NCBI GenBank assembly: GCA_009777935.1
Contig: WRKU01000012.1
Span: forward strand, 1 to 46,083
Direction: 5' to 3'
Length of the DNA: 46,083 nucleotides
Source of the DNA: Coriobacteriia bacterium
GTDB taxonomy: Bacteria; Actinomycetota; Coriobacteriia; WRKU01
In this document: piece after piece, positions 35,401 through 43,478 of the stretch
Position numbering within the stretch: the first letter of the stretch is position 1
How the letters are laid out: each line of letters begins with the position of its first letter
Program-made: the position numbers and the translations under genes
Notes under the pieces: generated by a model
The model's input: only the letters and a program-made list of their open reading frames with translations
What the model was told of the DNA's origin: nothing
The model's database searches: none

Positions 35401-36176
35401 GCAGAAGCGGCGAGCGCGGTGATGCCGACGCTGGGGTTCTGTGCCAGCTTGGCAAGCCCCGCCTTAACGAGCGCGCGATTCTCGCCCCGCAGTGGCATGG
35501 CGTCGGCGACGGTGCCGAGCGTCGCAATATCGAGATATTCACGCCAGAGTTCGGGCTGGCCCAGCGCGGCCCCAAGCGCCTGTATTACCTTAAGTGCGAC
35601 GCCGGCACCGGCAATCTCCGGGCCACAGCCGCCCTCATCGAGGGCGACGCCATAGGCGGCATCGAGCTTCGGGTTAACGACCGGGATATCTTCGGGAACA
35701 CGGTCGGACGGCTCGTGGTGGTCGGTCACGATGACATCGATGCCGCGGGCCCGGAGTTGCCTCACCTCGTCGCGCGCGCTGATGCCGGTGTCGACCGTCA
35801 CCAGCAGATGCGGCTCGGTTGCAACGATACGCTCAATCGAAGTATCGGAGAGGCCGTATCCATCTTCGATACGATGAGGCAGTATAGGTACTGCATCGAT
35901 ACCGAGCGCACGCATGCCACGCACGAGAATCGCCGTCGCGCTTATACCGTCGAGGTCGTAGTCGCCAAACACACAGACGCGCTCGCCGACCTCTGCCGCC
36001 GTCGCCATACGCGCAACGGCCGCCTCCATCCCGTCGATCAGATACGGATCGAGCCAATCACGTTCAAGGTTCGCCGTCAAAAAGTATTCGACGGCCTCAG
36101 GGGTCGTCAGACCGCGTTGCGCTAAGATCTCGGTAAAGATACGCGAAGGCGCCGCAGGTGAAGTAGCCTTATCCAC
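32481..36176 (-). CDS. RecJ exonuclease - HIRAN - RecQ-like helicase fusion
   Basis: A single 1231-residue frame. Residues 1-560 are a full RecJ: DYDLDG (72-77), DHH (152-154), the DHHA1 GGHYAAAG motif (406-413) and an OB-type part (455-555). Residues 592-685 form a HIRAN domain, with LVRDVNNAYDPNAIAVV (622-638). Residues 750-1230 are an SF2 helicase close to RecQ: Walker A TGRGKS (776-781), DEAH (880-883), TAT (915-917) and QMAGRSGRDG (1057-1066), with a winged-helix-like end but no recognisable zinc cluster or HRDC. RecJ degrades single strands 5' to 3' and classically works with RecQ in RecF-pathway resection, so the fusion makes mechanistic sense. GTG start overlaps the smpB stop by 8 nt; the stop overlaps rel by 4 nt. 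No frameshift or stop interrupts it. Confidence 0.93.
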   Translation of the reverse strand: MDKATSPAAPSRIFTEILAQRGLTTPEAVEYFLTANLERDWLDPYLIDGMEAAVARMATAAEVGERVCVFGDYDLDGISATAILVRGMRALGIDAVPILPHRIEDGYGLSDTSIERIVATEPHLLVTVDTGISARDEVRQLRARGIDVIVTDHHEPSDRVPEDIPVVNPKLDAAYGVALDEGGCGPEIAGAGVALKVIQALGAALGQPELWREYLDIATLGTVADAMPLRGENRALVKAGLAKLAQNPSVGITALAASAAVDLASATAERISFSLAPRLNAAGRIGTPLEALNLLLTDDYGEALRYASLLDECNRQRRRIERDLMEMATAELDESYRGERAIVLAHADYHDGVKGIIASRLAERYGVPAFLCSIEDGIASCSGRSVGQVDLFTALKTCSPYLERWGGHYAAAGLSLKEENIDAFRTALLAHLDELDAESFTPVDHTDALVDIDELTLELVDELAQLEPFGEANERPLFLARNVQIADINLVGKEGTHLKFSAVQGDRKVAAIYFRCPPEIKDTAAITVANVIFTFEADEWSGRRCPHMVVQRLEPLTDPSQHDPARSEFVSELFEHADETLTRRDYDGILDASSFFTKLAGVTFEGRQEILAQLREDDEIELVRDVNNAYDPNAIAVVAPRLSAYFDSAQLGFLNRDLAVVLAPAIDEGTVYLAEIASITGGPDVEGVRTEGAGAESGPERARGLNIVVRHSDGFTQERRGSYRIMQRARYEQMSPRELEQALARHFIGDFELHDAQKRSLEALEQRLNTLTVMATGRGKSLIFHMHAAKTALLQKKASIFVYPLRALVADQAYHLENAFAEIGLSVAIVTGESSSTARAESFEALREGTLDVILTTPEFLHFHAEKFAVGARIGFVVVDEAHHIGQAKAGNRPAYAAMRAATEKLGNPTALAVTATADDEVADAICEALAIDNRVLDHSMRDNLCVADERGCAQKMSYVLELVGRGEKVVIYVNSRHESVKIARTIRQSIPELAWKTVFYNGGLGKSARHEIERRFRDGRVQVVVATSAFGEGVNIPDIRHVVLYHLPFSAVEFNQMAGRSGRDGARATVHLLFGEKDAAINDHILASLAPPREVCAAVYQALHAVAGDLAGEQGQPFSITNDEIALRTTEILKQQGPLPMRVTDKTVSAVVAVFRELGFLTTDGRSSARRITLTPRPERVELERSIRYLEGKEEMIDFTDFKEWVMQASAEELLDRFNKPILPTEQGPR

Positions 36177-36657
36177 GCGTGCGCTCTTTCAGGGCGCGCT
36201 CGATATCACGCTGTGCATCCCGGGCGGCGATTGTGGCACGCTTATCGTAGAGTTTTTTACCCCGGCAAACCCCGACCTCTACCTTGACGCGATTGCTCGG
36301 CGAAAAGTAGACGCGCGTCGGCACGAGCGTATAGCCCTTCTCTTTGACCTTGGCCGCAAGCGCGCGAATCTGGCGTTTGTGTGCGAGGAGCTTACGATCG
36401 CGCACCGGGTCGACGTTGGCCATCCCTCCATGGCTATACGGCTTGATATGGACGCCGATAAGCCACAGCTCGTTGCGGCGAATCGTGACGTAGCTCTCGC
36501 GCAACGAGAGACCGTGCGCACGAATCGATTTAATCTCGGTGCCGGTTAAGACGACGCCACACTCGATCGTCTCTTCGACGTGATAGTCGTGGTACGCCTT
36601 TTTATTGGTGGCGATACGCCGGTCGTGCCGGCCGGTCTCTTGTGCGCGTTTTGCCAC
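36169..36657 (-). CDS. smpB: SsrA-binding protein SmpB
   Basis: Partner of tmRNA in ribosome rescue. 162 residues with the family blocks NKKAYHDYHVEETIECGVVLTGTEIKS, HGLSLRESYV, the HIKPYSHG loop and the basic helical tail KKLYDKRATIAARDAQRDIERALK. GTG start with GGAGGT about 7 nt upstream, and the M42 peptidase stop is 15 nt away. The tmRNA gene itself is not in the window. The start codon of the recJ-recQ fusion lies inside the smpB 3' end. Confidence 0.97.
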   Translation of the reverse strand: MAKRAQETGRHDRRIATNKKAYHDYHVEETIECGVVLTGTEIKSIRAHGLSLRESYVTIRRNELWLIGVHIKPYSHGGMANVDPVRDRKLLAHKRQIRALAAKVKEKGYTLVPTRVYFSPSNRVKVEVGVCRGKKLYDKRATIAARDAQRDIERALKERTRG

Positions 36658-36672
36658 CGGGAGACCTCCGCC

Positions 36673-37740
36673 CTAGCGCGGCGTGAAGTCGATACCGGAG
36701 GTAAGATCGAGCACGAACCTCGTCAACAGAGCGACCGCAGCCTCAAGATCGCTCAGAGCAAGCACCTCGGTAGGAGTGTGCATGTAACGCTCCGGGATCG
36801 AGATAAGGCCGGTAACTTTGCCCCCTCGTGAAAGTTGCATAGGGTTGGCATCGGTGCCGGTACCACGCGGCTCGGCCTGTATGTTGTAGTCGACTTTTGC
36901 CTTCTTAGCGGCGGCCACAAGACGATCATGTAATATCGGGTTTATGTTGGGACCGCGCGCAATCATCGGGCCTTTACCCACTTCAACACAGCCATGCTCG
37001 CACTTGTCGATACTGGGATAGTCGGTTGCATGCGTTACCTCAACGGCGATGGCGATGTCGGGGTTTATCGTATAGACAGCCCCCTCGGCACCACGGGTAC
37101 CGAGCTCCTCCATCGTCGTACCGACGGCGTAGAGATCACCCGGACTCCCCCCGGACTTCTTGACCTCTTCGAGCACACGCATCGCAATCCACGCGCCTAT
37201 CTTGTCGTCGAGCCCCCGCGAAAGCACGAGCCCGTCGCCAAACTCTTCGAAGCCGACGCCGTACGTGATAACATCACCGATAGTGACACGTTTTTTAACC
37301 TCTTTGCCGCTCATCCCTACGTCGATAAAGAGCTTATCGAGCTTTGTGACGCTCTTGCGCTCTTCTTCGTTGATGAGATGCACGGGCTTGCGCCCCATCA
37401 CGCCACGCACGACACCGTCCTTTGTGTGGATATCGACGCGCATACCGGGCAAAATCGCTGCATCGATGCCGCCAACGGCCTTAACGCTGATGAAACCATC
37501 ATCGTTGATGTAATGCACCATCATGCCAATCTCATCGATGTGGCCGGCGAGCAGCACGCTCGGCGCACCCTCGACCTTCCCGTTGAGCTTGACGTGTACT
37601 GAGCCGAGAACGTCGGTCGTAACCTCGTCGGCGATCGGTGTCATGCGGTCACGCAGCACGGTCGCGGCCGGCTGCTCGTAGCCCGACGGTGACGGCGCTT
37701 CGACCAGTTCTTTTAGGAAGTGTAACTCATCACGCTTCAT
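36673..37740 (-). CDS. M42 family aminopeptidase
   Basis: Dinuclear metal aminopeptidase of the M42 (glutamyl aminopeptidase/FrvX/YsdC) family, 355 residues. Ligands and catalytic residues are visible in GHIDEIG (His67, Asp69), SRGLDDKIG (Asp178/Asp179), the Glu pair in TMEELGTRGA (211-212), VEVTHATD (Asp240) and RYMHTPTEV near the C-terminus. The family forms large tetrahedral dodecamers that trim peptides after the proteasome or Clp. No signal peptide. It lies 11 nt after the S41 protease and 15 nt before smpB, so it is probably part of the ftsE-ftsX-ctpA line. Confidence 0.93.
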   Translation of the reverse strand: MKRDELHFLKELVEAPSPSGYEQPAATVLRDRMTPIADEVTTDVLGSVHVKLNGKVEGAPSVLLAGHIDEIGMMVHYINDDGFISVKAVGGIDAAILPGMRVDIHTKDGVVRGVMGRKPVHLINEEERKSVTKLDKLFIDVGMSGKEVKKRVTIGDVITYGVGFEEFGDGLVLSRGLDDKIGAWIAMRVLEEVKKSGGSPGDLYAVGTTMEELGTRGAEGAVYTINPDIAIAVEVTHATDYPSIDKCEHGCVEVGKGPMIARGPNINPILHDRLVAAAKKAKVDYNIQAEPRGTGTDANPMQLSRGGKVTGLISIPERYMHTPTEVLALSDLEAAVALLTRFVLDLTSGIDFTPR

Positions 37741-37751
37741 CTGAGGGCCCC

Positions 37752-38975
37752 TTACTGTTCGCGCAGTACGCGCAACGCTTCTTGAAGCTGTATGTCTTCG
37801 TTGAAGTTCTCGCCTCTTGAGGGATTGAACTGACGGTCAAGCGGCATGCCAATGATATAGTCCGGCTCGACGCCCACGTTGTTGATAACCTCACCGTTGG
37901 GACCCAGATAGTGCGCTGTCGTCAGAAAAACGGCGCCGGTGCCGAACGGTATCTGCGACTGCACGCTCCCCTTACCAAAGGTGTTCATGCCGACGAGCTT
38001 GCCGCGTCCGTGGTCTTTGACAGCGGCAGCCACAATCTCGGCAGCCGACGCACTGTTTTCATCGACGAGAAGCACGAGCGGCACATCGGGCTCGATCGCA
38101 TCGCCACTCGCCTTGTAGATCGTCTCACCATCGACACGTGATTCAACCTTGACGATGATACCTTCATCGACAAATATTGAGGCGACAAGCAAGGCCTGTC
38201 TGAAGTCACCGCCCACGTTACTACGCAGGTCGAATACGAACTTCTCGGCACCTTGTGCCCGCAGTTTTTCGATATCTGCGCGAATTTCATCGTTTGCGTT
38301 GCGGTTAAAGCTAAAGAGACGGATATAGCCCACATTACCGTCGATAATCTCGTAGCGTGTAATCGGTACTTGGATAGTATCGCGCTCGATGGTAACCGTA
38401 TACGGCACGCCCAGTGGATGGCGCATATTTATGGTATCGCCCTCTTGGTATGGGCGCGCAAAGGTAATCGTCACGTCGGTGCCAGGCTCACCACGCACGA
38501 GCAGCTGGAGCTCGGTCGAGGTCCATTCGTCGCGTTGGTCGTCACCGACGGCGTAGAACCAGTCGCCCGGCTGCACACCGGCGGCCTCGGCCGGCGAGTC
38601 CTCATAGACCTGCACGACCTGCACGTTTCCGTCCTTTTCCTCCATCACGACCCCGATGCCACCGAACGTACCCGACATCGACTCGGTGTACTTCTCGAAG
38701 GATTCCTCAGGCAGATAGCGCGCGTAGATATCGCCGTTACTTTTGAGTATGCCGTCGATGACACCTTCGGTCGCGGTCTCGACGTCGGGCGGGTCAAGAG
38801 CCTCTTTCTGCATGAGCCGGAAGGTGCGCTCGGCCGAGGCCGCCAGGCTCGACGAATAGATGGGGATAAGCCCCATCTTGGCCGTTGCCACCATACCGAC
38901 GATGAAGCCACCGGCGATACCGATGAGGCACACGCAGGTGACGATAAACCATTTAACCGTTCGTGAAAGACGCAT
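37752..38975 (-). CDS. S41 C-terminal processing peptidase (CtpA-like)
   Basis: 407 residues from ATG 38975, preceded by AAGGAGGTCGTG, one of the best ribosome binding sites in the window. An N-terminal membrane segment (8-31) anchors the protein outside. A PDZ domain follows (about 100-175, SGTFGGIGVVMEEKDG ... DSPAEAAGVQPGDW). The S41 core has FDLRSNVGG, the Ser motif ENSASAAE (306-313) and the Lys motif FGKGSVQ (333-339), the Ser/Lys dyad. Next to ftsEX, which activates cell-wall hydrolases, such a protease commonly tunes division or wall enzymes; that link is inference. Confidence 0.94.
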   Translation of the reverse strand: MRLSRTVKWFIVTCVCLIGIAGGFIVGMVATAKMGLIPIYSSSLAASAERTFRLMQKEALDPPDVETATEGVIDGILKSNGDIYARYLPEESFEKYTESMSGTFGGIGVVMEEKDGNVQVVQVYEDSPAEAAGVQPGDWFYAVGDDQRDEWTSTELQLLVRGEPGTDVTITFARPYQEGDTINMRHPLGVPYTVTIERDTIQVPITRYEIIDGNVGYIRLFSFNRNANDEIRADIEKLRAQGAEKFVFDLRSNVGGDFRQALLVASIFVDEGIIVKVESRVDGETIYKASGDAIEPDVPLVLLVDENSASAAEIVAAAVKDHGRGKLVGMNTFGKGSVQSQIPFGTGAVFLTTAHYLGPNGEVINNVGVEPDYIIGMPLDRQFNPSRGENFNEDIQLQEALRVLREQ

Positions 38976-38988
38976 CACGACCTCCTTG

Positions 38989-39903
38989 TTATACCTTGAG
39001 GTATCGACGCATTGCGATAACGGCACCGATGATACCGATGGCGATACCGCCGAGAATCAGCGTAAGTGATATCCCCAACATCGTCGCGTTCGGGACCGAA
39101 ATTGTCATGAACGCCACGGCCTGGCGAATGCGCGGAAGCCCCCATACATGAAGCGCGCTCAGCGCAACGATCGCCAAAAGAGCGCCGATAAGTGCCTGAA
39201 TGACGCCTTCGAGCATAAACGGTGCACGAATGAACCAGTTCGACGCGCCGACGAGCCGCATAATAGCAATTTCGTTGCGCCGGGCGTAGATAGCGAGGCG
39301 AATCGTATTGTTGATAAAGATAAGCGACACGATAGCCAACATAATCACGAAGACGATACCGATGGCGCGCAGCGCATTCGTAAATGCGAAGAGACGCCTG
39401 ACCGTCTCCTGCCCGTAGCGTACCGAGCGCGACGGATCGTCGGGACGATCGGCGATGCGCTCAAAGGCCTCGGAGGCCATAATTTGCTCGACGACCTCTT
39501 CGACGTCCTGTGCGTTGATGAGCTCGATGTCGAGCGAGGCCGGCAACGGATTACCTTGAATCGACTCGATGACCTCAGGTGACTGCTCCATCGTCCGCTT
39601 GAATATCTCGAAGGCCTCCTCTTTTGAGGTAAAGTTCACCGACCTCACGAGCGGATTCGACTGCATCTGACGTTGGAGCACCTCAATGTCTTGCGACGAT
39701 GCGTCATCGGCGATGAAGACCTGAATCGACACGCGCGACTCGATGTCTTCCACCAGCGAGTTGATGGCCGCGCCCCCGTAGAGCGAGACACCCATCAGGA
39801 GCAGCGAGAGAAATATCGTGATGATGGCGCCGAGGCTCATCACCCAGTTGCGGCGAAAGCTCGTCGTCGCCTCACCGACAAGGTAGAAGGGATTAATCGA
39901 CAT
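38989..39903 (-). CDS. ftsX: Cell division protein FtsX
   Basis: Permease-like partner of FtsE that transmits ATP hydrolysis to periplasmic or wall hydrolase activators. 304 residues from ATG 39903 ([20 protein letters not shown]), which overlaps the ftsE stop by 11 nt; the earlier frame is inside ftsE. There is one membrane helix near residues 22-45, an external loop with the [12 protein letters not shown] and [13 protein letters not shown] segments, then three helices in the C-terminal half including the [24 protein letters not shown] motif. All are typical of the Gram-positive FtsX. Confidence 0.96.
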   Translation of the reverse strand: MSINPFYLVGEATTSFRRNWVMSLGAIITIFLSLLLMGVSLYGGAAINSLVEDIESRVSIQVFIADDASSQDIEVLQRQMQSNPLVRSVNFTSKEEAFEIFKRTMEQSPEVIESIQGNPLPASLDIELINAQDVEEVVEQIMASEAFERIADRPDDPSRSVRYGQETVRRLFAFTNALRAIGIVFVIMLAIVSLIFINNTIRLAIYARRNEIAIMRLVGASNWFIRAPFMLEGVIQALIGALLAIVALSALHVWGLPRIRQAVAFMTISVPNATMLGISLTLILGGIAIGIIGAVIAMRRYLKV

Positions 39904-40756
39904 AGCCGTACACCCCCCTCGCCTGGTCGCGTGCGATATGACCGCCCTCAAGTGCGATAACGCGTCGACGCATCGAGTTAACCATCTCGCGGTCGTGCGT
40001 GGCAATCAGTATCGTCGTACCTGTTTTGTTGATGCGGTCGAGCAACTTCATAATACCCAGCGAAGTCTGCGGGTCAAGGTTACCGGTCGGCTCGTCACAC
40101 AGCAGCAGCGGCGGACGGTTGACGAACGCGCGTGCAATGGAGACGCGCTGTTGCTCGCCACCGGAAAGCTGGCTGGGGTAGTTGTTGATTTTCTCTTCGA
40201 GACCGACGAGGCGCAAGACCTCGGGCACCTGCGTATTGATAACGTGCTTTGACTTGCCGATAACCTGCAGCGCAAAGGCGACGTTTTCAAACGCTGTTTT
40301 GTTCGGCAGAAGTTTGAAGTCCTGAAAGACGCAGCCGATGTTGCGACGCAGATACGGAATCTTGGAATTACGCAGCTTGTCAAGGTCGTGACCGGCCACC
40401 ACAATCTGGCCCGACGTCGGGATGACCTCGCGCAAAAGCGCCCGTATAAACGTCGATTTGCCCGAACCGGAGTGTCCGACGATGAAGACGAACTCGCCGG
40501 CATCGATGTCGACGCTGACATCTTCAAGCGCCGCCTTCTCAGAGCTGTAGCGCTTCGTGAGATGGCGCACCGAAATCATCTTAGGGCCGGCAACGCGCGG
40601 TGCCTCTACGACGGGTGCGGCGAGCTCGGCGTATCCGCGCGCAATCTCATCCATCTCAGGATCGTGCGGCGCGCCCGAAACACCGGGCGGCACCGACGGC
40701 GGCGCGTTCGGCGTGACGGCACCGAAGTCGAGGTCGAAATCGTTTATATCAGCCAA
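39893..40756 (-). CDS. ftsE: Cell division ATP-binding protein FtsE with N-terminal extension
   Basis: ABC ATPase of the FtsEX complex. The core is normal: HSGSGKST Walker [30 protein letters not shown] signature and [12 protein letters not shown] Walker B. Before it stand about 59 extra residues rich in Asp, Pro and Ala ([20 protein letters not shown]). The start is best placed at TTG 40756 because AAGGAG lies 6 nt upstream; the GTG at 40771 has that AAGGAG inside its own second and third codons. A conventional start at the core (Met at 40579) would leave the extension unread, but the good site argues that it is translated. Length is 287 against ~230 usually. Confidence 0.93.
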   Translation of the reverse strand: MADINDFDLDFGAVTPNAPPSVPPGVSGAPHDPEMDEIARGYAELAAPVVEAPRVAGPKMISVRHLTKRYSSEKAALEDVSVDIDAGEFVFIVGHSGSGKSTFIRALLREVIPTSGQIVVAGHDLDKLRNSKIPYLRRNIGCVFQDFKLLPNKTAFENVAFALQVIGKSKHVINTQVPEVLRLVGLEEKINNYPSQLSGGEQQRVSIARAFVNRPPLLLCDEPTGNLDPQTSLGIMKLLDRINKTGTTILIATHDREMVNSMRRRVIALEGGHIARDQARGVYGYVD

Positions 40757-40786
40757 GATGAACTCCTTCACATATTCATAGCTATT

Positions 40787-41710
40787 TTACACCAGTTCGC
40801 GGGCGGCCGCAGCTATGGAGGGGGCATCGAGTCCGAAGTGTTCAATAAGCTCTGCCGGGCTGCCGCTCGTGCCGAAGGTATCGGCCACACCGATACGACG
40901 CGTCGGCACGGGACAGACCTCGCTCAAGACCTCTGAAATTGCCGAGCCCATGCCACCGAGCACCGAGTGCTCCTCACAGGTGACGATGCGTCCGGTCTTG
41001 CTGACGCTAGCCACGAGGGTCTCGACGTCGAGCGGCTTGATGCACGCGACATCGATGACCTCGGCGCTGATGCCGTCTGCAGCGAGTAGGTCGGCGGCTT
41101 TCAACGCCTCAGCGACCTCGATACCGCACGCGGCGAGCGTCACGTCGGTGCCTTCACGCAGCACGTAGGCACGTCCCAGCTCGAAGACAAAATCGGATGC
41201 GTGCACCTCGGCGACTTCGGCACGCCCTAGCCGGATGTAAAACGGCCCGGGGGTCGCCGCAGCGAGCCGAATCGCCGCGCGCGCCGCGTTGAAATCTGCC
41301 GGGACGAGCACGTGCATATGCGGCAGGACGCGCATGAGCGCGATGTCCTCGAGCGCCTGATGGCTGCCGCCGTCAGGGCCCACGGTCACGCCGGCGTGCG
41401 TTGGTGCCAGCTTGACGTTAAGGTCGTTGTAACAGACGGTGTTGCGTACCTGCTCCCACGCGCGGCCCGTGCCAAAGATAGCGAACGAGCCGGTAAAGGC
41501 GATGTTTCCCTCCAGCGCGAGCCCGGCCGCGACGTTCGTCATGTTCGCCTCGGCGATGCCGGCGTTGTAGAAGCGGTCGGGATAGCGCTCGCCAAACTTG
41601 CTGAGCGTCGTGGAGCCCGAAAGATCGGCCTCGACGGCGGTAATCGGCAGGCCTTCATCGGCGAGCTCGATAAGCGTGGCGCCGTATGCGGCGCGCGTCG
41701 CCTTACCCAT
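40787..41710 (-). CDS. Transketolase, C-terminal subunit
   Basis: 307 residues from ATG 41710 (MGKATRAAYGATLIELA) with AAGGGGGG upstream. It holds the pyrimidine-binding domain of transketolase (ITAVEADLSGSTTLSKF, FYNAGIAEANMTNVAAGLAL, THAGVTVGPDGGSHQALEDIALMR) and the C-terminal transketolase domain (VLREGTDVTLAACGIEVAEAL). It pairs with the N-terminal subunit gene upstream, which it overlaps by 8 nt, to form the split enzyme of the non-oxidative pentose phosphate pathway. ftsE starts about 30 nt downstream. Confidence 0.95.
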   Translation of the reverse strand: MGKATRAAYGATLIELADEGLPITAVEADLSGSTTLSKFGERYPDRFYNAGIAEANMTNVAAGLALEGNIAFTGSFAIFGTGRAWEQVRNTVCYNDLNVKLAPTHAGVTVGPDGGSHQALEDIALMRVLPHMHVLVPADFNAARAAIRLAAATPGPFYIRLGRAEVAEVHASDFVFELGRAYVLREGTDVTLAACGIEVAEALKAADLLAADGISAEVIDVACIKPLDVETLVASVSKTGRIVTCEEHSVLGGMGSAISEVLSEVCPVPTRRIGVADTFGTSGSPAELIEHFGLDAPSIAAAARELV

Positions 41711-42581
41711 GATGCCCCCCTTCGCTCGACACACTATCGCGCGCACGGTCGCGCGCTTCGTTGCCGGCACATTCGATCTCAGCGCACGCCTCACGCGCCT
41801 GTTTCTCGCACGGCGTAACACCATGCCACGAGGCCACGCCTTCCATGAACGAGACGCCCTTGCCCTTCTCGGTATGCGCGATAATCGCACGAGGCTTGTC
41901 GGCGCACGGTGCCGCACTCAAGACGGCGTGAAGCGCGTCGATATCGTGTCCGTCGACCTCACAGGCATCCCACCCAAACGCGCGAAACTTCCCTGCAATA
42001 TCGCCGAGCGCCATGACATCGCAGCACGCACCATCTATCTGGAGCCCGTTGCTGTCGATGATTGCGACAAGGTTGTCGAGCCGGTAGTGCGGGGCAAAGA
42101 GCGCTGCCTCCCACACCTGGCCTTCTTGAAGCTCGCCATCGCCCAGAAGCGTAAAGACACGCTGCGGGCCACCGGCGGCCTTAAGCGCTGCCGCCATGCC
42201 ACAGGCAATCGAGAGCCCCTGGCCGAGCGAGCCGGTCGAGACCTCGACGCCGGGTGTTTTCAATGCGTCAGGGTGGCCCTGGAGCATCGCACCGAGTTTG
42301 CGCAGGTTGAGCAGCTCTTTCTTGTCAAAATAGCCGGCCTGCGCGAGTGCCGCATAGAGCACCGGTGCCGCATGGCCCTTACAGAGGACGAAGCGGTCAC
42401 GTGCCGGATCTTGGGGATTCTTGGCATCGAAGTTAAGAACATCGCCAAAGTAGAGCGTCGCCACGATATCGGCCGCCGAGAGCGAGCCGCCGGGATGTCC
42501 GGAGCCGGCCGCAGCAAGCATCGTAATGATGTCGAGCCGTATCTTTACGGCCTGCTCACACACGCGCGTGCGATTGTACAT
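41703..42581 (-). CDS. Transketolase, N-terminal subunit
   Basis: Thiamine-diphosphate-binding half of a split transketolase, 292 residues. Motifs include AAAGSGHPGGSLSAADI, CKGHAAPVLYAALA, STGSLGQGLSIACGMA and the diphosphate/Mg motif GDGELQEGQVWEA ending in the conserved Asn of IIDSNGLQ. The tail after residue 265 is Glu/Ala/Arg-rich and overlaps the start of the partner gene. Weak AAGGCGGA stands upstream of the ATG. A TG-extended -10 (TACGAT) is possible in the 129-nt gap before it, which otherwise holds no gene. Confidence 0.95.
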   Translation of the reverse strand: MYNRTRVCEQAVKIRLDIITMLAAAGSGHPGGSLSAADIVATLYFGDVLNFDAKNPQDPARDRFVLCKGHAAPVLYAALAQAGYFDKKELLNLRKLGAMLQGHPDALKTPGVEVSTGSLGQGLSIACGMAAALKAAGGPQRVFTLLGDGELQEGQVWEAALFAPHYRLDNLVAIIDSNGLQIDGACCDVMALGDIAGKFRAFGWDACEVDGHDIDALHAVLSAAPCADKPRAIIAHTEKGKGVSFMEGVASWHGVTPCEKQAREACAEIECAGNEARDRARDSVSSEGGHHG

Positions 42582-42700
42582 GTAAGATTCCGCCTTCTTG
42601 AATCGTCTTAGATTGTCTCTGTTACCACACGAGGCTATCGTATCAGCAAATGCCGTCGCTGTAGGTGACGATTCTGTTACACCGGATGTGGAGCTAGTGC

Positions 42701-42720
42701 TTACGCCAGATTACGCCAGA
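42701..42720. repeat. 10-bp tandem duplication at the stop of the ABC ATPase gene
   Basis: TTACGCCAGA occurs twice, head to tail. On the minus strand the first copy reads into the TAA stop of the ATPase gene and the second copy repeats codons and stop just beyond it. It looks like a recent slip duplication with no effect on the protein. Confidence 0.6.
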
Positions 42721-43478
42721 TGTCCGAGAAAGTCTTTTGTGCGCTCGTGCTGGGGATTGTCGAAGATCTGTGTCGGCGTGCCTTCCTCGACGATGACGCC
42801 CTCGTCCATGAAAATTACACGATCGGCCGCCTCACGCGCAAAGCTCATCTCATGTGTCACGACGATCATCGTCATGCCGCCCTCGGCGAGGTTGCGCATA
42901 ACGTCAAGAACGTCGCGCACGAGCTCCGGGTCGAGCGCGCTCGTCGCCTCATCGAAGAGCATGACGTGCGGGGCAAGCGCGAGCGCGCGCGCAATCGCCA
43001 CGCGCTGCTGTTGGCCGCCGGAGAGCTGCGACGGATAGTATTCGGAGCGGTCGGCCAACCCAACACGCTCAAGCATCTCACACGCAATGTCCTTGGCCTC
43101 GTCCTTCGACTTCTTCTGGACCTGACGAAGCGCTAGCTCGACGTTGCCGCGTGCCGTCAGATGCGGAAAAAGATTGAACTGCTGAAAGACCATACCGATA
43201 TGCTCGCGCATCTTGTTGATGTCGGTGCCCTTAGCGTTGACCTGCGTGTCCTCGAACCAGACCTCGCCGGAGGTCGGGGTCTCCAACAGGTTAATGCAGC
43301 GCAGTATCGTCGATTTTCCGCTGCCGCTGGGTCCTAATATACAGACGACCTCGCCACGGTCAACCTCAAGATTGACGTCTCGGAGTACCACATTATCGCC
43401 GAACGCTTTCTTGAGGCCCTTGATGCGTACAACGGGCTGAGCAAACTCGGCGTAGGACGTGGTGTTGCGCGTACTCAT
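42711..43478 (-). CDS. Polar amino acid ABC transporter ATP-binding protein
   Basis: GlnQ-type ATPase of the polar amino acid uptake family, 255 residues. Walker [10 protein letters not shown] (49-57), [36 protein letters not shown], Walker [13 protein letters not shown] and the [16 protein letters not shown] switch region. About 15 extra residues precede the core. ATG overlaps the permease stop in an ATGA, so the two are coupled. With the permease and lipoprotein genes it forms a complete importer; substrate class cannot be narrowed beyond polar amino acids. Confidence 0.95.
   Translation of the reverse strand: MSTRNTTSYAEFAQPVVRIKGLKKAFGDNVVLRDVNLEVDRGEVVCILGPSGSGKSTILRCINLLETPTSGEVWFEDTQVNAKGTDINKMREHIGMVFQQFNLFPHLTARGNVELALRQVQKKSKDEAKDIACEMLERVGLADRSEYYPSQLSGGQQQRVAIARALALAPHVMLFDEATSALDPELVRDVLDVMRNLAEGGMTMIVVTHEMSFAREAADRVIFMDEGVIVEEGTPTQIFDNPQHERTKDFLGHLA

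Noticed and set aside
36169-36176. Frameshift or gene-fusion artefact at the smpB/recJ-recQ junction
   Set aside because: Short overlaps with good frames on both sides are the rule in this window; RecJ and helicase motifs are in one frame without a break.
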